Shown here one piece after another: positions 23,364-32,311 of a stretch of 60,036 nucleotides of DNA. This DNA is from Vitreoscilla stercoraria DSM 513 (lineage in GTDB: Bacteria; Pseudomonadota; Gammaproteobacteria; Burkholderiales; Neisseriaceae), in contig NZ_KB908032.1 in NCBI RefSeq assembly GCF_000382305.1, positions 1 to 60,036 of the forward strand, in the 5' to 3' direction. Both the position numbers and the translations under genes were made by a program. The notes beneath the pieces were generated by a model. That model did not search any database and was not told the DNA's origin. It saw only the letters and a list, made by a program, of their open reading frames with translations. How positions within the stretch are numbered: position 1 is the first letter of the stretch; each line of letters opens with the position of its first letter.

Positions 23364-23432
23364 GGGAACGCTTCGAAACTGCCATCATCAGCCGCTTGAT
23401 AATAAGCCCATTACAACAACTGTAGTGGGCTT
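23364..23432 (+). promoter_or_regulatory. Candidate late promoter with embedded hairpin, site 1
   Basis: GGGAACGC (23364-23371), 26 bases, then GATAATAAGCC with a -10-like TAATAA at 23400-23405. A hairpin (AAGCCCATTACA / TGTAGTGGGCTT, 23404-23432) starts in the -10 box and is followed by TTT, and the ATG of the 23438 gene comes six bases after the stem. There is no ribosome site. The same layout recurs at 39072, 43140, 50809 and 57019. Confidence 0.65.
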
Positions 23433-23437
23433 TTGTT

Positions 23438-23926
23438 ATGGCAGATACCAATCATTTGTTTACTTGGGATGAACTCAAGGGAAACGATACAACAGCACCC
23501 AAAAAGCTGGTCACCGCTTTTAAGCGAGCAGGGGCTGAAATTGCCGCATCTTGGGTAGCTGAAAAGACCAAACGTGAGAACAGCATCACTTACCGTGAAA
23601 TTGGTTTTACTTTGGCAGACTCTCAAACCATCGTCTTGCGTGTGAAACAAACCGGTGACATTTACCAGGTGCGCATGAATGGCAAAGTTTTGCCGATGAA
23701 AGAGCAAGACGATATCAAAAAAGCCTTGGCTGAAATCGTCAATGCCTTGGATGCCAACGCTACCAAATTTCAAAAGGCTTTGGCGCGCAAAAAGGCCACA
23801 CCGCCTAAAGGCGCAGCTACCACCCGTGTGACCCGTAAAGCTGCATTGGAAGCACAAGAAGCTGAATTGGATGGCTTGATTGCCGAAGCACAGGCAACCT
23901 TAGCCGCGCTGCAAGGTGGTGTGTGA
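23438..23926 (+). CDS. DarA/DdrA-type accessory virion protein (short)
   Basis: In this 162-residue protein, the N-terminal part (LFTWDELKGNDTTAPKKLVTAFKRAG, then ITYREIGFTLADSQTIVLRVKQTGDIYQVRMNGKVLPMK) and the Ala/Glu coiled tail repeat the pattern found at residues 260-370 of the next protein (GQTVSVFFHN, LNKKDITIVV, then LEANATKFARAN). This is the type of domain named after defence-against-restriction proteins of phage P1. The start follows a terminator-like hairpin with no ribosome site. It is translationally coupled to the large gene downstream. Confidence 0.65.
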   Translation: MADTNHLFTWDELKGNDTTAPKKLVTAFKRAGAEIAASWVAEKTKRENSITYREIGFTLADSQTIVLRVKQTGDIYQVRMNGKVLPMKEQDDIKKALAEIVNALDANATKFQKALARKKATPPKGAATTRVTRKAALEAQEAELDGLIAEAQATLAALQGGV

Positions 23927-26628
23927 TGGGCAACGTCACCCGCAATGAAAATGGGCGTGTTACATCGGTTTATGGCTTGCCAGTGCGTATTGAGTCTGTG
24001 GCAGGCAGTTATCGTATCAAATCAGGCCGCCCACCGATTTTGGTTTCAGATGATTACGGCGAATTGGTTGGTACCAAAGGGGCAGACCAAGACCCAATTG
24101 ATTGTTACGTTGGGCCGTATCCTGAAACCAATACCGTGTATGTGATTAACCAAGACAAACAAGGTGTGGGTTTTGATGAACACAAAGTCATGTTTGGTTT
24201 TCTAGACCAAGACCATGCCATCAATGTGTACAGCCTTGGCTGCTTTGGCAAAAAGCCCATGAGTGTGGTCGCCTGTACGGTTTCTCAATTCAAATGGTGG
24301 CTAGAGTACGGTAATCACACCGAAGCCATGACAGCCCAATCCCTCCCTTTCGACTCTTACAGCGAGACAGCCATGCAACAAATTCCTGAATATGATTGGG
24401 ATCAACCTACCGCGGCTGCCAGCCGTGTTTTATACGACATGCGTGTCATGGACAGTGCTTATGGCCAATTGATTGAAGCCAATAACCACCGTGATTTATT
24501 AGACCAAATTGAACACCAAGATGGTGGCGAGTTGGGTGTGTTGGATGCCTTGGTAATACCTAATAACCAAATCCAAAAGAAAGCCGCCCAAATCGGCATG
24601 GCTTTGAATCGTGCTGCAGGTGATGACATTAAGGTGGTGGAAGAAGGTGGCGTTGAAGTCACTGAGCCATACCGCCAAGGTGGCACCACCAACATTGCCA
24701 TGTTGTTCAGCATGAGCGATGGCCAAACAGTATCAGTGTTCTTTCATAATCCTGATGTAACACCCAATAAGCTATCACCTGATGATTCAATGGTGTCTTG
24801 GAAGTGGATGCTCAATAAAAAAGATATCACCATCGTGGTGGCCAAAGAGAATGGCCAAGATCAGTCCATTTCTGCCATTGCCAAGAAGATTATGGCCTTG
24901 GTTGAAGCCAACGCCACCAAGTTTGCCCGTGCCAATGCCAAAGCCGCCGAGAACGAAGCAGAAATCAAAGCCACAGAAGAGCGCATTGAGCAGAAGAAGA
25001 ATGTTTTACAGAGCTTGTTGGACCAAATCGCGGCATTGGAAAGTGGCTCTAGTGTGGTTGTTGTAGAGCCGAAACCGCAACAAGTGCCAAATGGCGTAGA
25101 GCCATCTGAAATGAACATTGATTTGCTTAATACAGATATTCACGCATTCATGAATGCCGGTGAAGCTGATTTGTATGATGCCGTTCAGCGTTATATGCGT
25201 GAAAACTTTCAAGGCCGATACGTTAAAACAGTGATTGGTGATGTATTGTTTACTTCAGTTGCTACGCGTGAGATGCGATTGGGTACAGATAAAGATCGCT
25301 TTAGAGCAGCGATTATTCCGTTCGTACCAAACACCTTAAAAAATGGCGATTACTTGGGACGTGAGGGAGTTAAAAAGGACCGAAAAGACAGCTTTGTGGC
25401 TTTTCACCGCTTTAAGGGTGAGGCTGTGATTGGAAGCTACACAGTTACGCATATCGTTACAGTGGCTGAGCGTGAAAACGCAAAATTTGAATTCTTGGCA
25501 TATCACAATAAATTAAAAGGAGCCGAACCCAAGCTTGATACTGGCTCCAACAATTCAGTTCTTGATGCTTTGGGCAACAATCTTGTTGGTCGGTCACTGC
25601 TTGGGCAGACTCCTATGAATTCAAATGTAGCTGCGTTTGATAGTGCTGTCAATGATTCTGGATGGAATATTGAGATTGTGAGCGTGATTGATAGTAATGG
25701 TGAGCATGTAGCCAATCTGGAGGATGTTGTTAATTCGCAGCCAGAGCCGGCTTTAGAACCGGAGCCAGTTTTAAATTCACAGTTGGAACCCGTCCAATTT
25801 GTAGGAAATGAATTGGGTGACTTCGATTTAAGTACCGATGAAGGTAAAAAAGCAATGCGTGCAGCTGCTCGTACACATTTGGAATCATTGCGTGGTAAAT
25901 GGGTGGATTGTCCTGCTATGCCACGAGATGAAAATGGTGATGTGCGTAAAGTGGAAATTCGTAACCGGAGTGTGAAGGAGTTTATTTCTTACACCGGTAA
26001 TCCTGTAAAAATCTTACTGGCCGCCAAAATTGAAGAAATTATTGAAACAGCACGAAATGCGGTAGTAGAGCCAAATTTCAAATTAGCTGCTAAACCAGGT
26101 ACGTTTGAATATTACAAACTTGAAAATACTATTAGTGTGGATGGGATGTTGCATCAGGTTGTAGTGATGATAGAGCGAGATATTCATGGGTACCTACACT
26201 ATGATTTGATGTTGCCTAATAAAGTAAAAGCGACACTAGATAGCGTCGCTTTACAGCCCGAACCTTTCCCAACTACCAAAGCTGGGGTTTCAAGCATGAT
26301 TAATACTGCCACTTTTGATGATGTTAGTCAACAAGATGATGGTAGTTTGTTGAATTTGTTTGTAAAAGTACAAAATGCAGATGGTGAATGGGTTGAGTTA
26401 GAAGATACGTTTGAGCCTGAAGAAACCGATGAGTCTGGTCATGATACGGATCGAGCATTCTTACAAGAGGTCATTGAAGGTTTGGTTGATGTGATGGATG
26501 AAGGTTTTCACGAACGAATGACTGCAGTCGCTTTACGTTATAACGGTGGTGACAATACTGAAATGCAAACCATGGTAGAACAAGCGGTCAATGCCTATAC
26601 CGCCAAATTAGATGAATTAAGCCAATAA
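23926..26628 (+). CDS. Polyvalent phage protein with pyrophosphatase-like and LPD-type domains
   Basis: This is a 900-residue protein. Residues 1-135 resemble the pyrophosphatase-like domain of polyvalent proteins (DYGELVGTKGADQDPIDCYVG, then FDEHKVMFGFLDQDHAINVY). Residues 180-375 contain DarA-like segments and a coiled coil. Residues 400-560 (IGDVLFTSVATREMRLGTDKDRF) and 640-780 (VEIRNRSVKEFISY, IERDIHGYLHYDLM) look like LPD-type domains, perhaps two copies. Such proteins are packaged and injected with DNA and counter host defences. The domain names are from pattern recall and need profile searches. Confidence 0.75.
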   Translation: MGNVTRNENGRVTSVYGLPVRIESVAGSYRIKSGRPPILVSDDYGELVGTKGADQDPIDCYVGPYPETNTVYVINQDKQGVGFDEHKVMFGFLDQDHAINVYSLGCFGKKPMSVVACTVSQFKWWLEYGNHTEAMTAQSLPFDSYSETAMQQIPEYDWDQPTAAASRVLYDMRVMDSAYGQLIEANNHRDLLDQIEHQDGGELGVLDALVIPNNQIQKKAAQIGMALNRAAGDDIKVVEEGGVEVTEPYRQGGTTNIAMLFSMSDGQTVSVFFHNPDVTPNKLSPDDSMVSWKWMLNKKDITIVVAKENGQDQSISAIAKKIMALVEANATKFARANAKAAENEAEIKATEERIEQKKNVLQSLLDQIAALESGSSVVVVEPKPQQVPNGVEPSEMNIDLLNTDIHAFMNAGEADLYDAVQRYMRENFQGRYVKTVIGDVLFTSVATREMRLGTDKDRFRAAIIPFVPNTLKNGDYLGREGVKKDRKDSFVAFHRFKGEAVIGSYTVTHIVTVAERENAKFEFLAYHNKLKGAEPKLDTGSNNSVLDALGNNLVGRSLLGQTPMNSNVAAFDSAVNDSGWNIEIVSVIDSNGEHVANLEDVVNSQPEPALEPEPVLNSQLEPVQFVGNELGDFDLSTDEGKKAMRAAARTHLESLRGKWVDCPAMPRDENGDVRKVEIRNRSVKEFISYTGNPVKILLAAKIEEIIETARNAVVEPNFKLAAKPGTFEYYKLENTISVDGMLHQVVVMIERDIHGYLHYDLMLPNKVKATLDSVALQPEPFPTTKAGVSSMINTATFDDVSQQDDGSLLNLFVKVQNADGEWVELEDTFEPEETDESGHDTDRAFLQEVIEGLVDVMDEGFHERMTAVALRYNGGDNTEMQTMVEQAVNAYTAKLDELSQ

Positions 26629-26635
26629 AGGGGGA

Positions 26636-28918
26636 ATGAGCATGGAATTGAATACGATGGAACGCTTGCGCTTGAATGGTGAGCTTAAGACAGCGATTGA
26701 AGCACGCAATGCCGAAACCGACTCATTAAAGAAATTGGATTGGATTAAGATGGTGCAGGCTTTGCGTTTGCAGCTTGGTTTGGCGGTGATGGCGACAGAA
26801 CCTGAACCTGTGGTGGCGTCAGGGTCAGTGGTAGAGCCTGAACCTGCAGCAGAGCCAAAAGAATCTGATCAAATGCAAACTGAGACAGAGTCCGAAAGCA
26901 ATGGGGCTGTTTCACAACAGCCTGAGGCACCCATGACTGCAGAAGATACAGATAATCAATTGCCACCAAGCGAAGATGAGGTGGGTTTGGATGAAGATGA
27001 TTTGGCTGCTGCAGCAAACATCGATGATGATTTATCAGATACCACCACAGCTGAAAATTATCGTTGGAAAGATACCGCTTACATTGCCGGTGCACGCAAA
27101 GAATTGGCTCAAAAATCTATCTTACAGGCCAAGCGTGATGGGCAAAGAGTGAACGCCAATGACATCGATTGGGATGAGTTGGCCAAAGACCCACGTTTGT
27201 CTGAGTCATTGATTGTGAAAGACAACGTATTTGGACGGGTAGATTGGGCGGCATTGGCGGACAAAGGTATGCCTTCACAGGTGGCGTATTTCATCAGCCG
27301 GGTGTATGCCAATATGGACAAAATGCCATTACATCCATTGAGTCAGCACAGTCAAAAGAACTACGTACAAGCCATTTCCAATTTGCGGGAGCGTTTGGAG
27401 GTGTGTTTGACGTTCAAAGATGTGGCTGCAGTAATGAATGAAATCATTGTGGCCATGCCTAGCATCAAGTTGATGCGCATGTTGTACGAAGATGAGCTGA
27501 CTGCAGGCATTACTTTTGAAGAAAATATTGATAACAACTTCAAACAAATTAGTGTCCGTGGGCGAGAGAAGTTGTTGTCTTACGACAGCCAAGTTTGGGC
27601 TGAATTGGGCGAGCGTTTTTTTAGTTGGACCAGTAAATCGGTCAACACTACTTTGCGCAATGCCCAACGCGATAAAAAATACGCCGATTGGTCTAATTGG
27701 TGTGCAGATTTTAAAACTGGTACTGATGGTGAAGGCAATGCTGCTCCTGAAGGTGCTTCTAAACCCAAAAAGCCATCGTTTCAATTGGAGTCTGCAGAAG
27801 ACATTGAACGTATTGGTGGGCAAGAGGTGGATTTAACCTCTTCGCAGCAGTTGCAAGACATGTTTGGTTTCAAAGGCATTCAATCAGGCAATTGGGTATT
27901 AAAAGACAAATCTGCCGCTGAATTTCACATGAAAAATGCCGCTGCTGCGATGTTGGACATGTCGGATGTTTTAGGCATCGAACCACAATACTTGGGATTG
28001 AGAGGCAATTTGGCACTGGCGTTTGGTGCTCGAGGCAAGAAAGGCGCATTAGCGCATTATGAGTCATCCAGTAAGGTCATCAACATCACCAAAATGAAAG
28101 GCGGTGGGAGTCTTGGCCATGAGTATTTCCATGCATTGGATAACTTGATTAAAGATTTGTCCACACAAACCGTTGGCAGTGCCAGTTTCATGGGTACCAG
28201 CAATCCTGATGATTTGCCTGATGTGGATTTGGCTCAGGTATTCAAAGCCTTGCGTATGGCCATGATGAAGACTGATGGGGTTTTGAAGTTTGAATATCCT
28301 AAAGCATTCATTCCTGATGTTCATCAGCCAAGTGCAGACACCAAAGCCTTCCTTGAAAGCATGGCGGGTAATTTCTTGAGAGGCAGCCGTTTGCCACTCA
28401 ATGCCGCTATGAGTGACCTAAAAAAGTGGATTGGAAGCCATGGCAATTATGCCACCACACCGCCCAAAACCCAAGAGCTTCGCTCGAATGTGGCTTACAC
28501 CTTGTTAGTGCGTCACTGGACTTTGGGCAGTGAGAGCGATGTCGATATCAGTGCAGATGGTGTTTTAACGTTTGATGGCTTGCCAGGACAAAGTGAGTTC
28601 TATAAAAACGCTATTGAATTGGACATGGGCAAAGAAGGCAAGTATTGGTCCAAAGACTTTGAAATGGCAGCGCGTGCGTTTTCAGCATATTTACAGGATC
28701 GTTTGGAAGAGCAAGGGCGCAAGAATGATTATTTGGCTTATTCAACCCAAGGTGGCAATGGTCGAGTCGGTGAGCGCGCTTATCCACAAGGTGAAGAGCG
28801 CCAACGCATCAATGACGCTTTCGATGGTTTGTTTAAAGTCATTCGGGAGAAGAAGGTATTGGAAACAGCTACTGCAAACAAAGCTTTGATGGATTCATTG
28901 TTTGATTGTGTCCATTAA
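26636..28918 (+). CDS. Polyvalent protein with LPD-type domains and an HExxH motif
   Basis: This 760-residue protein has AAGGGGG upstream of its ATG. Residues 1-120 are an acidic low-complexity region. Residues 130-280 have an LPD5-like segment (YIAGARKELAQKSI, GRVDWAALADKGMPSQVAYFISRVYANM). Near residue 495 GGGSLGHEYFHALDNL gives H-E-Y-F-H, an HExxH zinc-peptidase pattern, in a domain resembling LPD1. The C-terminus carries KDFEMAARAFSAYLQDRLEEQG, a helix often paired with this metal site. With the preceding protein it likely forms an injected anti-defence set. It is the last gene before the cargo region. Confidence 0.75.
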   Translation: MSMELNTMERLRLNGELKTAIEARNAETDSLKKLDWIKMVQALRLQLGLAVMATEPEPVVASGSVVEPEPAAEPKESDQMQTETESESNGAVSQQPEAPMTAEDTDNQLPPSEDEVGLDEDDLAAAANIDDDLSDTTTAENYRWKDTAYIAGARKELAQKSILQAKRDGQRVNANDIDWDELAKDPRLSESLIVKDNVFGRVDWAALADKGMPSQVAYFISRVYANMDKMPLHPLSQHSQKNYVQAISNLRERLEVCLTFKDVAAVMNEIIVAMPSIKLMRMLYEDELTAGITFEENIDNNFKQISVRGREKLLSYDSQVWAELGERFFSWTSKSVNTTLRNAQRDKKYADWSNWCADFKTGTDGEGNAAPEGASKPKKPSFQLESAEDIERIGGQEVDLTSSQQLQDMFGFKGIQSGNWVLKDKSAAEFHMKNAAAAMLDMSDVLGIEPQYLGLRGNLALAFGARGKKGALAHYESSSKVINITKMKGGGSLGHEYFHALDNLIKDLSTQTVGSASFMGTSNPDDLPDVDLAQVFKALRMAMMKTDGVLKFEYPKAFIPDVHQPSADTKAFLESMAGNFLRGSRLPLNAAMSDLKKWIGSHGNYATTPPKTQELRSNVAYTLLVRHWTLGSESDVDISADGVLTFDGLPGQSEFYKNAIELDMGKEGKYWSKDFEMAARAFSAYLQDRLEEQGRKNDYLAYSTQGGNGRVGERAYPQGEERQRINDAFDGLFKVIREKKVLETATANKALMDSLFDCVH

Positions 28919-29092
28919 AATTTTATAATAGGTGGCGTAGGTGGCGTCATATCAATTTTAACCCAATATTTATGCGCTCTTTAATAAATAATTAAAATCA
29001 ATCACTTATGTTTGAAGCTTGAAATTTGGGTATTTAACAGGTTTTAGGCTTCAAACCATTGTGGTATCTTGTTTTTGTAGATTATGTTTACT
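28919..29092 (+). promoter_or_regulatory. Probable CRISPR leader
   Basis: An AT-rich stretch of 174 bases without a gene lies between the polyvalent protein and the first CRISPR repeat. It contains TTTTATAATAGG at its start and ends in GTATCTTGTTTTTGTAGATTATG, a promoter-like sequence. The degenerate repeat is at the other end of the array, which fits a leader on this side. Confidence 0.6.
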
Positions 29093-29780
29093 GTTCACGG
29101 CCATACAGGCCGCTTAGAAAAGTCGATACAGGAGCAGCAGCTTCGAATTGGTGTTCACGGCCATACAGGCCGCTTAGAAAAAATAGTCTCAACACCACCA
29201 CCATTAGCTTGCGTTCACGGCCATACAGGCCGCTTAGAAAACTGCAATATCGTTGCCGCCATTCTCAGTGCCGTTCACGGCCATACAGGCCGCTTAGAAA
29301 ATCAACCACGATTTGCAGGTTGCATTAGCAGAGTTCACGGCCATACAGGCCGCTTAGAAAGCAAGAATGTGCCGATTGCGTTCTTAGTAACTGTTCACGG
29401 CCATACAGGCCGCTTAGAAAACTCTTTTTGATACGCTACATCTTGAAGCGCAGTTCACGGCCATACAGGCCGCTTAGAAATTGTGATTCTGACAATTGGA
29501 AAAAGTTAGACGGTTCACGGCCATACAGGCCGCTTAGAAAGCAGTCAAGCGAGCGGAATATCAGGGCTTGAGGTTCACGGCCATACAGGCCGCTTAGAAA
29601 ACTATCACAGGTAATGGCACTGAGACGCCAAAGTTCACGGCCATACAGGCCGCTTAGAAAATTGTCGGTTAATGAATGGCTCGAAGTGTTGAGTTCACGG
29701 CCATACAGGCCGCTTAGAAAAAGTGCTGATGATGATTTTTATTATATCGGAAGTTCACGGCCATACAGGCCGCTTAGAAG
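29093..29780 (+). CRISPR. CRISPR array, type I-F-like repeat, 12 repeats and 11 spacers
   Basis: Twelve 28-base repeats start every 60 bases from 29093 to 29753. Each begins GTTCACGGCCATACAG and ends GCCGCTTAGAAA; the palindrome GGCC..GGCC and the CTTAGAAA end are typical of I-F repeats. All eleven spacers are 32 bases, the I-F size. The last repeat ends GAAG rather than GAAA, so new spacers enter from the left. I see no cas gene in the window, so processing would need Cas proteins encoded elsewhere. I found no spacer copied elsewhere in the window by eye. Confidence 0.97.
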
Positions 29781-29843
29781 TGTCAAAATCTCACTTCATG
29801 TGGTATTGAGAAACAGTCGATGGAGATGAGTACAGATATGGGA

Positions 29844-30033
29844 TGCTCATTCCTACGCATGATGCACCTACACCTACACGTTGCATCATGGGAGCGACTG
29901 CTTAGAAAATGGGGATTCTTGGTGAATATGAGAGTGCCATATGAAAACTCATACCTACGCAACATAAACCTCCTCTTCGCCAGCGTATGTTGGGAGCAAG
30001 AATCTATTGGGATTGTAGTAGCATAGAAAACAA
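29844..30033 (+). repeat. Two related degenerate palindromic units after the array
   Basis: Two units share CTCAT(T/A)CCTACGC, an inverted pair, then GGGAGC. The first pairs CATGATGCA with TGCATCATG (29858-29890) and the second CAACATA with TATGTTG (about 29961-29990). The first ends in GCTTAGAAA (29900-29908) and the second in GCATAGAAA (about 30020), echoing the CRISPR repeat end. No gene is likely in 29781-30324; the rest is AT-rich leader of the cold-shock gene. Confidence 0.45.
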
Positions 30034-30324
30034 TGTCAATTGTAAAAGCATTATTATGCGAGAAGAGAATTTTGATACTAAATATATTTTTATAACAAAA
30101 AATAATATATCAAAAATAAAAAACTTATCTTTTGATATATGGGTTATACTGAAAAAGTTGGTTTAGTAATGAATTCACTTATCTCTGTCTTTCTATAGGT
30201 CTCCAAGATATTTTACTATCATAAATTTGTTAGTTTTCTATTGATTGTTTCTTTAAGTTATCAGGTTCAGTTTTTTATTAAGTAAACCTTAATATTGTTA
30301 TATAAACATAAAAGGAATGATTAA

Positions 30325-30540
30325 ATGTCGACTCAACAAACTGGTACAGTAAAATGGTTCAACGATTCTAAAGGCTTTGGTTTCATCACACCTGATAACG
30401 GAGGTGCTGAGTTATTTGCACACTTTTCAGCTATTACAAGCGAAGGCTTTCGTACCTTAGCTGAAAATCAACGAGTAAGCTTTAACAGTGAGTCTGGACC
30501 TAAAGGCCCTCAAGCCACTAATATTCAAGCCATTGCTTAA
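30325..30540 (+). CDS. Cold-shock protein, CspA family
   Basis: A 71-residue protein with the full cold-shock domain: TGTVKWFNDSKGFGFITPD (RNP1 KGFGFI), LFAHFSAI (RNP2-like) and VSFNSESGPKGPQATNI. It has a long AT-rich 5' leader and AAAGGAATG ribosome site, typical for Csp genes regulated through mRNA folding. It binds single-stranded RNA and DNA. Within a phage it may be cargo that adjusts host translation. A perfect palindrome (TACATTTAA-T-TTAAATGTA) and a terminator follow. Confidence 0.95.
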   Translation: MSTQQTGTVKWFNDSKGFGFITPDNGGAELFAHFSAITSEGFRTLAENQRVSFNSESGPKGPQATNIQAIA

Positions 30541-30582
30541 TTACATTTAATTTAAATGTAGTGAAGTAAATTGGTGTTCATC

Positions 30583-30609
30583 AACCCGTCTTCATAGACG
30601 GGTTATTTA
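30583..30609 (+). terminator. Terminator of the cold-shock gene
   Basis: AACCCGTC and GACGGGTT pair around TTCATA, followed by ATTTATT. Confidence 0.8.
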
Positions 30610-30694
30610 TTAGCACAATGATTCTAAAAGCCAACTGAAGCGAAATTTTGATTTGTGCTGTCTGCTGACCATATCAACTCATAGGGGAACATCC

Positions 30695-30883
30695 ATGTTG
30701 TCAATTAAAAGCTTTACATTATATGCTCAACAAAACCTCGGCTATGATAGCCATGATTTGGTAACTTTAAATGATAAATTTAAAAAGCTAAAGATTCAAA
30801 GCGAATACCTCGAATGGCAAAAGTCTTTAAAAAGTACTCAATCATTCAAAAAGGTGAGCCACTATAATTTGCCTCCTATTTAA
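30695..30883 (+). CDS. Small hypothetical protein, 62 aa
   Basis: The start at 30695 has TAGGGGAAC upstream as a good ribosome site. The protein (MLSIKSFTLYAQQNLGYDSHDLVTLNDKFKKLKIQSEYLEWQKSLK) is basic and helical, without membrane segment. It is a single gene with its own terminator immediately after, between the cold-shock gene and the antisense RNA. No family is recognised. Confidence 0.55.
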   Translation: MLSIKSFTLYAQQNLGYDSHDLVTLNDKFKKLKIQSEYLEWQKSLKSTQSFKKVSHYNLPPI

Positions 30884-30900
30884 TGGATGTTATCAACCCA

Positions 30901-30925
30901 AACCACCTTGCACAGGTGGTTTTTT
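30901..30925 (+). terminator. Terminator after the 62-aa gene
   Basis: AACCACCT, a five-base loop, AGGTGGTT and then a run of T. Confidence 0.8.
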
Positions 30926-31044
30926 TGTTTTATGATGCACTCAAGGTGTCGTAGCCTTCTAACAGCCGTGTCTCACCACGATAGCGTGATATTTTTTCGT
31001 CCATAGAATTCGTGTATCTATTGTTTTAGGCAGTAGTGCGTCAA

Positions 31045-31152
31045 AATTATGGTCGAGAGGGTGAGGAATACAATACCCGTAAGGGGAATAACTCCAGCCT
31101 CCGCTTGTTAGGGCTTACGAACCTCTTGGCCGCCCAATTGGGCTTGTTAATT
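31045..31152 (+). ncRNA. C4-type antisense RNA upstream of an antirepressor
   Basis: The stretch holds the hairpin ACCCGTAAGGGG, then CTCCAGCCTCCGCTTGTTAG, GGGCTTACGAACCTCTTGG and a terminal GCCCAATTGGGC followed by T-rich DNA. This order matches my memory of the C4 antisense RNA that controls the antirepressor gene in phages P1 and P7 and many proteobacterial prophages. CTCCG-CTTGTTA (31100-31110) is complementary to TAACAAGGAG (31163-31172), the ribosome site of the antirepressor gene at 31181. C4 would therefore block its translation. Start and end are approximate. Confidence 0.7.
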
Positions 31153-31180
31153 TCGTAAAAAATAACAAGGAGTGTTCATC

Positions 31181-32014
31181 ATGAACGCACTGTCTTTCAA
31201 TCAAGTTTCTTTGAATCGTGTTTCACATACCGACAACCAAATTTGGATTACTTCAGCCGAGCTTGCAAAAGCACTTGGCTACAAGGCTGTTGATTCTGTT
31301 ACCAAGATTTTTAACCGTAATTCAGATGAATTTACAGAGCAAATGTCAACGACGGTCAATTTGACCGTCGTTAGGAAAACGGGTTCAGTGGTAATGCCTG
31401 TACGTATTTTCAGTTTGCGTGGTTGCTATGCAATCGCTTTCTTTGCCAAGACCGAAGTCGCCAAACAATTCCGCAAATGGGTGTTGGATTTAATCGAAAC
31501 CGAAGCACAGAAGTTTACAGGACGCTCAACTACCACAGATGAACGCACAGGATTACGTGATGCCGTCAATGCCATCGTCAGCAAAAAATCCATGTTGTAC
31601 CCTGACGCCTACAAATTGGTGCACCAACGCTTTAACGTCCAACACATCGATGAGTTAACCTTGGAACAAGTTGGCGAGGCTACGGAATATTTGCACCGCT
31701 TATTACTCACGACTGAAAAGCCGAGTGGCTATGTCTTGGAAGAGCATCAAGTTAAAAATTTGGTCAACGCAGCCCAAAGCATGGATTGGATTTTCTGTTG
31801 GTTCAATCATTACAAAATGGCGTTAAGCGTTATCAATCCGAAAATGGTCAGCTCAGTGAGCGAACATTTCAAAGTTGTGTGGATTCATACTCAAAACTTT
31901 GGCAGGAAACACGATATGGTGGCGTTGAATCACATGACGATGCGTGATTATCCATGGGATGCCGATTACGAGAGCCAAAAGGATTGGCGCAAAGTGGTGG
32001 GGATTTATAAGTAA
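31181..32014 (+). CDS. BRO-N-type antirepressor
   Basis: The start at 31181 is set by AAGGAG eight bases upstream (277 residues). Residues 10-110 form the BRO-N/antirepressor domain (ISAE-like TSAELAKALGYKAVDSVTKIFNRNSDEF, then RIFSLRGCYAIAFFAKTEVAKQFRKWVLDLIE). The C-terminal 160 residues are helical and may mediate repressor contact. Its ribosome site is complementary to the adjoining C4-type RNA, so expression is probably kept low in the lysogen and rises when C4 falls. This is a second antirepressor besides the one at 15215. Confidence 0.85.
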   Translation: MNALSFNQVSLNRVSHTDNQIWITSAELAKALGYKAVDSVTKIFNRNSDEFTEQMSTTVNLTVVRKTGSVVMPVRIFSLRGCYAIAFFAKTEVAKQFRKWVLDLIETEAQKFTGRSTTTDERTGLRDAVNAIVSKKSMLYPDAYKLVHQRFNVQHIDELTLEQVGEATEYLHRLLLTTEKPSGYVLEEHQVKNLVNAAQSMDWIFCWFNHYKMALSVINPKMVSSVSEHFKVVWIHTQNFGRKHDMVALNHMTMRDYPWDADYESQKDWRKVVGIYK

Positions 32015-32042
32015 TGGTTTGAACTTTGATTGATTCAATGGT

Positions 32043-32072
32043 GGCGTCTTGTAAGGTTACAGGGCGCCCTTT
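32043..32072 (+). terminator. Terminator after the antirepressor gene
   Basis: GGCGTCTTGTAA and TTACAGGGCGCC pair (with G-T pairs) around GG, followed by CTTTCT. The arms resemble the window-wide GCGTCCTGTA element. The remaining bases to 32311 are AT-rich and show no gene; they probably carry the promoter of the next operon. Confidence 0.6.
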
Positions 32073-32311
32073 CTATGAATCAAACCAAATAAGTAACGTT
32101 TTTTAAAAAAATGCTAAAAGAGATATTTAAAGTCATTAAGGGATTTTTTATTCATTTGAAAAGCAATTTCTTATAGTAATCTTGCTAGGTGAAAACATAA
32201 ATCTTAAGGATTGATATTAATTGGCATCTTAAATGACAATCAAATAATGAAAAATTGTAGTTTTAGTTATACCATAATAGATATTAAAAATTTTAAGTAA
32301 ACTATATTGCT

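Noticed and set aside
29059..29829. Open frames across the CRISPR array with repeating SRPYRPLRK or VHGHTGRLE
   Set aside because: They arise because 60-base repeat units contain no stop in those frames; the array explains them.
29820..30026. 68-residue frame after the CRISPR array
   Set aside because: It runs through the degenerate palindromes, has no ribosome site and gives no sensible protein.
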